Shown one piece after another: positions 28,212 through 31,125 of a stretch of DNA of 31,125 nt. A program made the position numbers and the translations under genes. The DNA is from a virus, in IMG/VR virus record IMGVR_UViG_3300045010_000886, positions 1 through 31,125 of that record. The stretch is one strand, 5' to 3'. Positions within the stretch are counted from its first letter, which is position 1, and each line of letters starts with the position of its first letter. The notes under the pieces are model-generated. The model saw only the letters and a program-made list of their open reading frames with translations, did no database searches and was not told where the DNA came from.

Positions 28212-29395
28212 ACAATTTAAAGAACCTTGCAAACAAAATAAAATCCGAAGATAAAACCCGTCAAATCTCTGATGCGGTAGCACAAATTCTGCAGGAAAAA
28301 GGTCTTTCCGTCGACGATATCGGCGAGATCAAACGGATATCCGTATGGGACACCTTGACTTCGGACGGAAGCGGCGGCACAGAAACACAACGGATGACCG
28401 CGATCCGATTCTCTCCCAAGTGGGAATCAGGACCAGAATGGCCATTCGTTGAAAGAGCACCCATTTATCAAGTACCAAAGTCAAAGACAAAAGTCTCGAG
28501 ACCCAAGGGGTGGGAAGAGGCTGTAGTCGTTCCTGATATCCAGATCGGTTATTATCGCAAAAACATTGACAACGACAACGACCTGGAACCCATCCACGAC
28601 GAGTCGGCGATAGCAGTCGCATTGAAGGTAATTGAAGACGTTCAACCAAACCAGATCGTGTTCGTGGGAGACAACCTCGACTTTGCCGAGTTCAGTAAAT
28701 ACTTGACCACAAAGCCGTTCAAGAACCTCAGCCAGGCTGCCATCAATCGTGCTGCCAAGCTCTGCGCCCAGGTCCGGGCGGCCGCACCAAAAGCAAAAAT
28801 CCACTGGATTGCCGGCAACCACGAGTACCGGATGGCTAAGTACATCCAGATGAACGCCGAAGCCGCCGCAGGGCTTACCGTAGGGCAGATTGATGGTGAT
28901 CTCCGCCCCAAGTGGCCCGTACTCTCCGTACCCGTTGTATGCCGAATGGACGAATACGGAATCGATTACGTTCCAGGCTATCCTGAGTCATTTGTAAGCC
29001 TCAACAAGAATTTGATGATCTGTCACGGGCACAAAGTCACCTCAAACGGGTCCACAACCACCAAATATTTGAATGATGCCCACATTTCGGTGATCTACGG
29101 GCACATCCACAGGAACGAGTACGCCTATCGCACCAGATCGTCCCCAGACGGCCCCAGAACCGTTATGGCAGCCTCTCCGGGCTGTTTGTGCCGTATTGAC
29201 GGAGCCGTGCCATCCACGAAGCAGGGCGTAGACGAATTCGGGCGGCCCATTCTACAAGGAACCGAAAACTGGCAGCAAGGGCTCGCCATAGTCCAATACC
29301 AACCCTCTGGGGTTGGAAACGAATGGTTCAACTATGAACCTATGTGGATTTTCAACGGACGGGGATTCTTTCGTGGGAAAGAATATGCTGCCTGA
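28208..29395 (+). CDS. Metallophosphoesterase (calcineurin-like)
   Basis: I use ATG 28208 (ATGA overlap; AAGAAG about 10 nt upstream); ATG 28199 is an alternative. The 395-aa protein carries all MPE motifs: VVVPDIQ (D110; Gln where many members have His), FVGDNLDF (G154, D155, D158), IAGNHEYR (N204, H205, E206), CHGHKV (H273, H275) and YGHIHRNEY (H299, H301). These form a two-metal phosphodiester or phosphomonoester hydrolase. The N-terminal ~100 residues are specific to this phage-type enzyme. The substrate is unknown; phage homologues are thought to act in nucleic acid metabolism. Confidence 0.85.
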   Translation: MNNLKNLANKIKSEDKTRQISDAVAQILQEKGLSVDDIGEIKRISVWDTLTSDGSGGTETQRMTAIRFSPKWESGPEWPFVERAPIYQVPKSKTKVSRPKGWEEAVVVPDIQIGYYRKNIDNDNDLEPIHDESAIAVALKVIEDVQPNQIVFVGDNLDFAEFSKYLTTKPFKNLSQAAINRAAKLCAQVRAAAPKAKIHWIAGNHEYRMAKYIQMNAEAAAGLTVGQIDGDLRPKWPVLSVPVVCRMDEYGIDYVPGYPESFVSLNKNLMICHGHKVTSNGSTTTKYLNDAHISVIYGHIHRNEYAYRTRSSPDGPRTVMAASPGCLCRIDGAVPSTKQGVDEFGRPILQGTENWQQGLAIVQYQPSGVGNEWFNYEPMWIFNGRGFFRGKEYAA

Positions 29396-29618
29396 CATGA
29401 ACGGGGGATTCGACGAACTGGATGTCAACAAACAAATAATCAATACCCTCGAAGATGCTATCGAACTCGATTTGGTTGAGATAACCGGAATCACCCCAGA
29501 CGGTCAATGGCTGTATTCGGCCACTAAAAAATGCCGCAAACTGTTGGAAGAAAACACGTCGTTTTTAGAGATAGCACAAGCAATAGAAGCACTCGGTCGC
29601 AAAACAGACACAAAATGA
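29385..29618 (+). CDS. Small acidic helical protein
   Basis: I use ATG 29385 (11-nt overlap with the phosphoesterase, GGAAAG upstream), giving 77 aa; an in-frame ATG at 29313 lies deep in the upstream gene. It is acidic and mostly helical (NKQIINTLEDAIELDLVEIT, then KKCRKLLEENTSFLEIAQAI), with a wing-like hairpin between (GQWLYSATKKC), which would fit a small winged-helix fold. It is coupled to the peptidase gene by ATGA and may be its partner. No family recognised. Confidence 0.65.
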   Translation: MLPDMNGGFDELDVNKQIINTLEDAIELDLVEITGITPDGQWLYSATKKCRKLLEENTSFLEIAQAIEALGRKTDTK

Positions 29619-30247
29619 CAACAATCCTTGCAATTCAAGGTGACGGATTTGCCGTCATCGGAGTGGATTCACGGGTATCAGAAGTACCCGACGACGGGGT
29701 AACAACACAGATTGTGACCCTAACAGAGACAAATTCCAAAGTCGCTTCTAACGGGCGTTATTTGATCGGAGCAGCCGGAGATGTCCGTGCTATCAACATC
29801 CTGCATCACGCTTTCAAACCACCAGAATGCCCACCGAACCTCAAAGGCAAAAAACTAGACCACTTCTTCACCGTCAAGTTCATCCCGGCCCTCATGGAAT
29901 GTTTTGATACCCACAAATACTCCCAACCACAAAACGAGAACTCTTTACATTTGGCTGAACAGGGGTCCTCGATCATTGTTGCTATCAACGGGATTATCTA
30001 CGTCGTCGACGGAAACTATTCATGGGCTTCCGACATGTCCGCAATATACGCGATCGGCACCGGAGCCCAATATTCCCTAGGAGCAGCTTTCGCACTGACA
30101 GGAAAAATCAAACCCAACCTCGGAAATGCCCGCAAGATAGCAATGAAGAGCCTGGCAGCGGCCGCAAAATTCGACCCCAATACCGGACCACCTTTCCACA
30201 TCCACGTTCAAGGAAAAGAACCAGAACCCAAAACCAAACGTAAATAG
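29615..30247 (+). CDS. Proteasome-beta/HslV-like N-terminal nucleophile peptidase
   Basis: A 210-aa protein. The start MTTILAIQGDGFAVIGVDSR aligns with HslV and proteasome beta subunits, which begin TT(I/T)-x-A with the catalytic Thr1. Here T2 becomes N-terminal after Met removal, with no propeptide. The family's Asp17 is D18, and K42 (SKVASNGRYLIGAAGD) is the Lys33 equivalent after an extra loop. Later YAIGTGAQYSLGAAFAL corresponds to the conserved GSGG-x-YA(L) segment, with Thr replacing Ser. A DPNTGPPFHI end also fits. It may form a ring protease on its own or with host ATPases; no ATPase (HslU, Mpa) gene is in this window. Confidence 0.85.
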   Translation: MTTILAIQGDGFAVIGVDSRVSEVPDDGVTTQIVTLTETNSKVASNGRYLIGAAGDVRAINILHHAFKPPECPPNLKGKKLDHFFTVKFIPALMECFDTHKYSQPQNENSLHLAEQGSSIIVAINGIIYVVDGNYSWASDMSAIYAIGTGAQYSLGAAFALTGKIKPNLGNARKIAMKSLAAAAKFDPNTGPPFHIHVQGKEPEPKTKRK

Positions 30248-30297
30248 AACAAAAAACAATCCCCTTGTAACCCATTGGACGGACAAAGGAAAGCACT

Positions 30298-30378
30298 GTG
30301 AAGTTCCCAGATCTGTTTCTAATCATGCTAGGCGTTGGTTTCATGGCCTTTATTTTGATTGGCGCCGACCAACTCTAA
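30298..30378 (+). CDS. 26-aa single-span membrane peptide
   Basis: A GTG start with AAAGGAAAG 5 nt upstream opens a 26-codon frame: MKFPDLF, then LIMLGVGFMAFILIG, then ADQL and a stop. One membrane span is clear. The good ribosome site supports expression. Role unknown; small phage membrane peptides often act on host membrane enzymes or on superinfection. Confidence 0.5.
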   Translation: MKFPDLFLIMLGVGFMAFILIGADQL

Positions 30379-30462
30379 CCCACATCCCCCAACACACCCC
30401 AAACACACAACAACACTTCCGAGGTACTGGACGAATTAGCCACAAACCACAAAACTAACAAC

Positions 30463-30813
30463 ATGACCAAAAAGAAAAAACCAACAAAAAACACCCAACA
30501 AAAAACACCCAACACAACAAACTTCATAGCTATACAACGATACAACTGGATGAAATACGCAGCCTGCAAAAACCAAACCCACCTCATGTTCCCCAAAGCC
30601 CACAAAGACATCACCTACATCCAAGGCGCAAGAACCCTCTGCAACCAATGCCCAGTAAAACAACAATGCCTCCAATACGCACTCGAATTCCCACCAGCAG
30701 ACATGCACGGCGTATGGGCCGGACTCACCTCAAGACAACTCCAAGCAGAACAAAGAAAAAGAGGCATCACCCCAACAAGACCCACACTCTCCGAAATGTG
30801 GGCAAACCACTAG
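30463..30813 (+). CDS. whiB: WhiB-family iron-sulfur regulator
   Basis: A 116-aa protein with the WhiB signature: C35, then C60-x2-C63-x5-C69 (LCNQCPVKQQC) for a [4Fe-4S] cluster, followed by GVWAGLT (residues 83-89, usually GVWGG) and a basic C-terminus (RQLQAEQRKRG). These proteins bind the primary sigma factor and DNA, and occur only in actinobacteria and their phages, so this gene identifies the host group. The N-terminus is a Lys/Thr/Asn-rich extension encoded by almost G-free DNA; the true start could be later (ATG for M30). No Shine-Dalgarno site is visible. Confidence 0.92.
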   Translation: MTKKKKPTKNTQQKTPNTTNFIAIQRYNWMKYAACKNQTHLMFPKAHKDITYIQGARTLCNQCPVKQQCLQYALEFPPADMHGVWAGLTSRQLQAEQRKRGITPTRPTLSEMWANH

Positions 30814-30886
30814 CGTTCCGGCCAGGACTCGAACCTGGAACCTACTGATTAGAAGTCAGTCGCGCTATCCATTGCGCCACCGGAAC
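30814..30886 (-). tRNA. tRNA-Arg (anticodon TCT)
   Basis: The minus strand folds into a full cloverleaf: acceptor GTTCCGG/CCGGAAC, D stem GCGC/GCGC, anticodon stem ACTGA/TCAGT with loop CTTCTAA (anticodon TCT, reading AGA), a 5-nt variable loop, T stem CCAGG/CCTGG with loop TTCGAGT, discriminator G. CCA is not encoded. The 3' end touches the whiB stop codon. AGA is common in the phage genes here, so it likely aids translation. Confidence 0.95.
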
Positions 30887-30956
30887 CAACCAACCAACAA
30901 AAACACAACCCAAGATAGCAAACACCCCCCAACAAGCCCCCACAAACAAACACCGA

Positions 30957-31125
30957 TCATTGCACACGAATGCCGCAGTTTTTGCAGAATTTGAATTTTT
31001 GTATTTGCTCAATGTCAATTTTGCAGTCGGTTTTTCCGCAGGGCATGAGGATTTTTTCGCCGGCCAGGTAGCTGCGGAGGATTTGTTTTCGATCTGGGAG
31101 TGGTGCGGCGGCTGGTGGTGGTGGG
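30957..31125 (-). CDS. Zn-finger-like protein, 5' partial
   Basis: The frame is open to the right edge of the window and ends at TGA 30957-30959. The visible C-terminal part has a proline-rich start (PPPPAAAPLP), a helix (DRKQILRSYLAGEKIL), then MPCGKTDCKIDIEQIQKFKF and CKNCGIRVQ. A C-x4-C and a C-x2-C pair about 20 residues apart could bind one zinc ion. Convergent or tandem context cannot be judged because the 5' end is outside. Confidence 0.65.
   Translation of the reverse strand, partial: PPPPAAAPLPDRKQILRSYLAGEKILMPCGKTDCKIDIEQIQKFKFCKNCGIRVQ

Noticed and set aside
30814-30886. tRNA gene as a phage attachment site
   Set aside because: No integrase and no duplicated tRNA end were seen here; a complete cloverleaf argues for a working phage tRNA.

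Overview
The window is part of the genome of a large tailed phage with a contractile (myovirus-type) tail that infects an actinobacterium. The contractile tail is shown by an unbroken series of baseplate genes: hub, OB-fold spike, gp25-like wedge, gpJ-like wedge and gpI-like protein. The actinobacterial host is inferred from a WhiB-family regulator, an r1t-type holin and small gene families typical of actinophages. Nothing here looks like a bacterial chromosome. Genes are packed tightly, with many ATGA and TAATG overlaps.

Layout. (1) 1-6565, + strand: the end of the tape measure protein, which carries a peptidase-like domain, followed by the baseplate. (2) 6.6-7.1 kb: a small unknown gene and an r1t-like holin. 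(3) 7.1-18.8 kb, + strand: an adhesion region with small fibre-associated proteins, a 501-aa fibre, a 1067-aa modular fibre, and two paralogous RCC1-propeller proteins (668 and 960 aa). The second propeller protein contains a cupredoxin-like domain with what appears to be an intact copper-ligand set. (4) 18.8-24.9 kb: a mostly minus-strand accessory block. It holds a GlcNAc-transferase-like (GT60-type) enzyme, a tandem 2OG-Fe(II) dioxygenase resembling prolyl 4-hydroxylase, a Zn-ribbon protein, a 535-aa FN3/poly-Gly/Cys-rich protein with a long (S/E)PPV repeat, and a fibre-like protein. A short + strand island of small genes interrupts it. (5) 24.9-25.3 kb: a divergent promoter region with inverted repeats. 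(6) 25.3-27.0 kb: the lysis cassette (M15 endolysin with a peptidoglycan-binding domain, then three small membrane proteins). (7) 27.1-31.1 kb: a regulatory and enzymatic region with a winged-helix regulator facing a small gene across an operator-like palindrome, a metallophosphoesterase, a proteasome-beta/HslV-like peptidase, a 26-aa membrane peptide, whiB, a tRNA-Arg(TCT) and a cut-off zinc-finger gene.

The most notable inference concerns block 4. Skp1 in Dictyostelium is modified by a prolyl 4-hydroxylase and then by a GT60 GlcNAc-transferase that acts on hydroxyproline. Here the same two enzyme families lie within 6 kb of a protein with 20 consecutive SPPV/EPPV units. I propose a phage-encoded system that hydroxylates and glycosylates proline on a fibre or surface protein. 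The parts are visible in the sequence; the pathway is inference. Second in interest are the cupredoxin domain in a tail fibre and the stand-alone proteasome-like peptidase.
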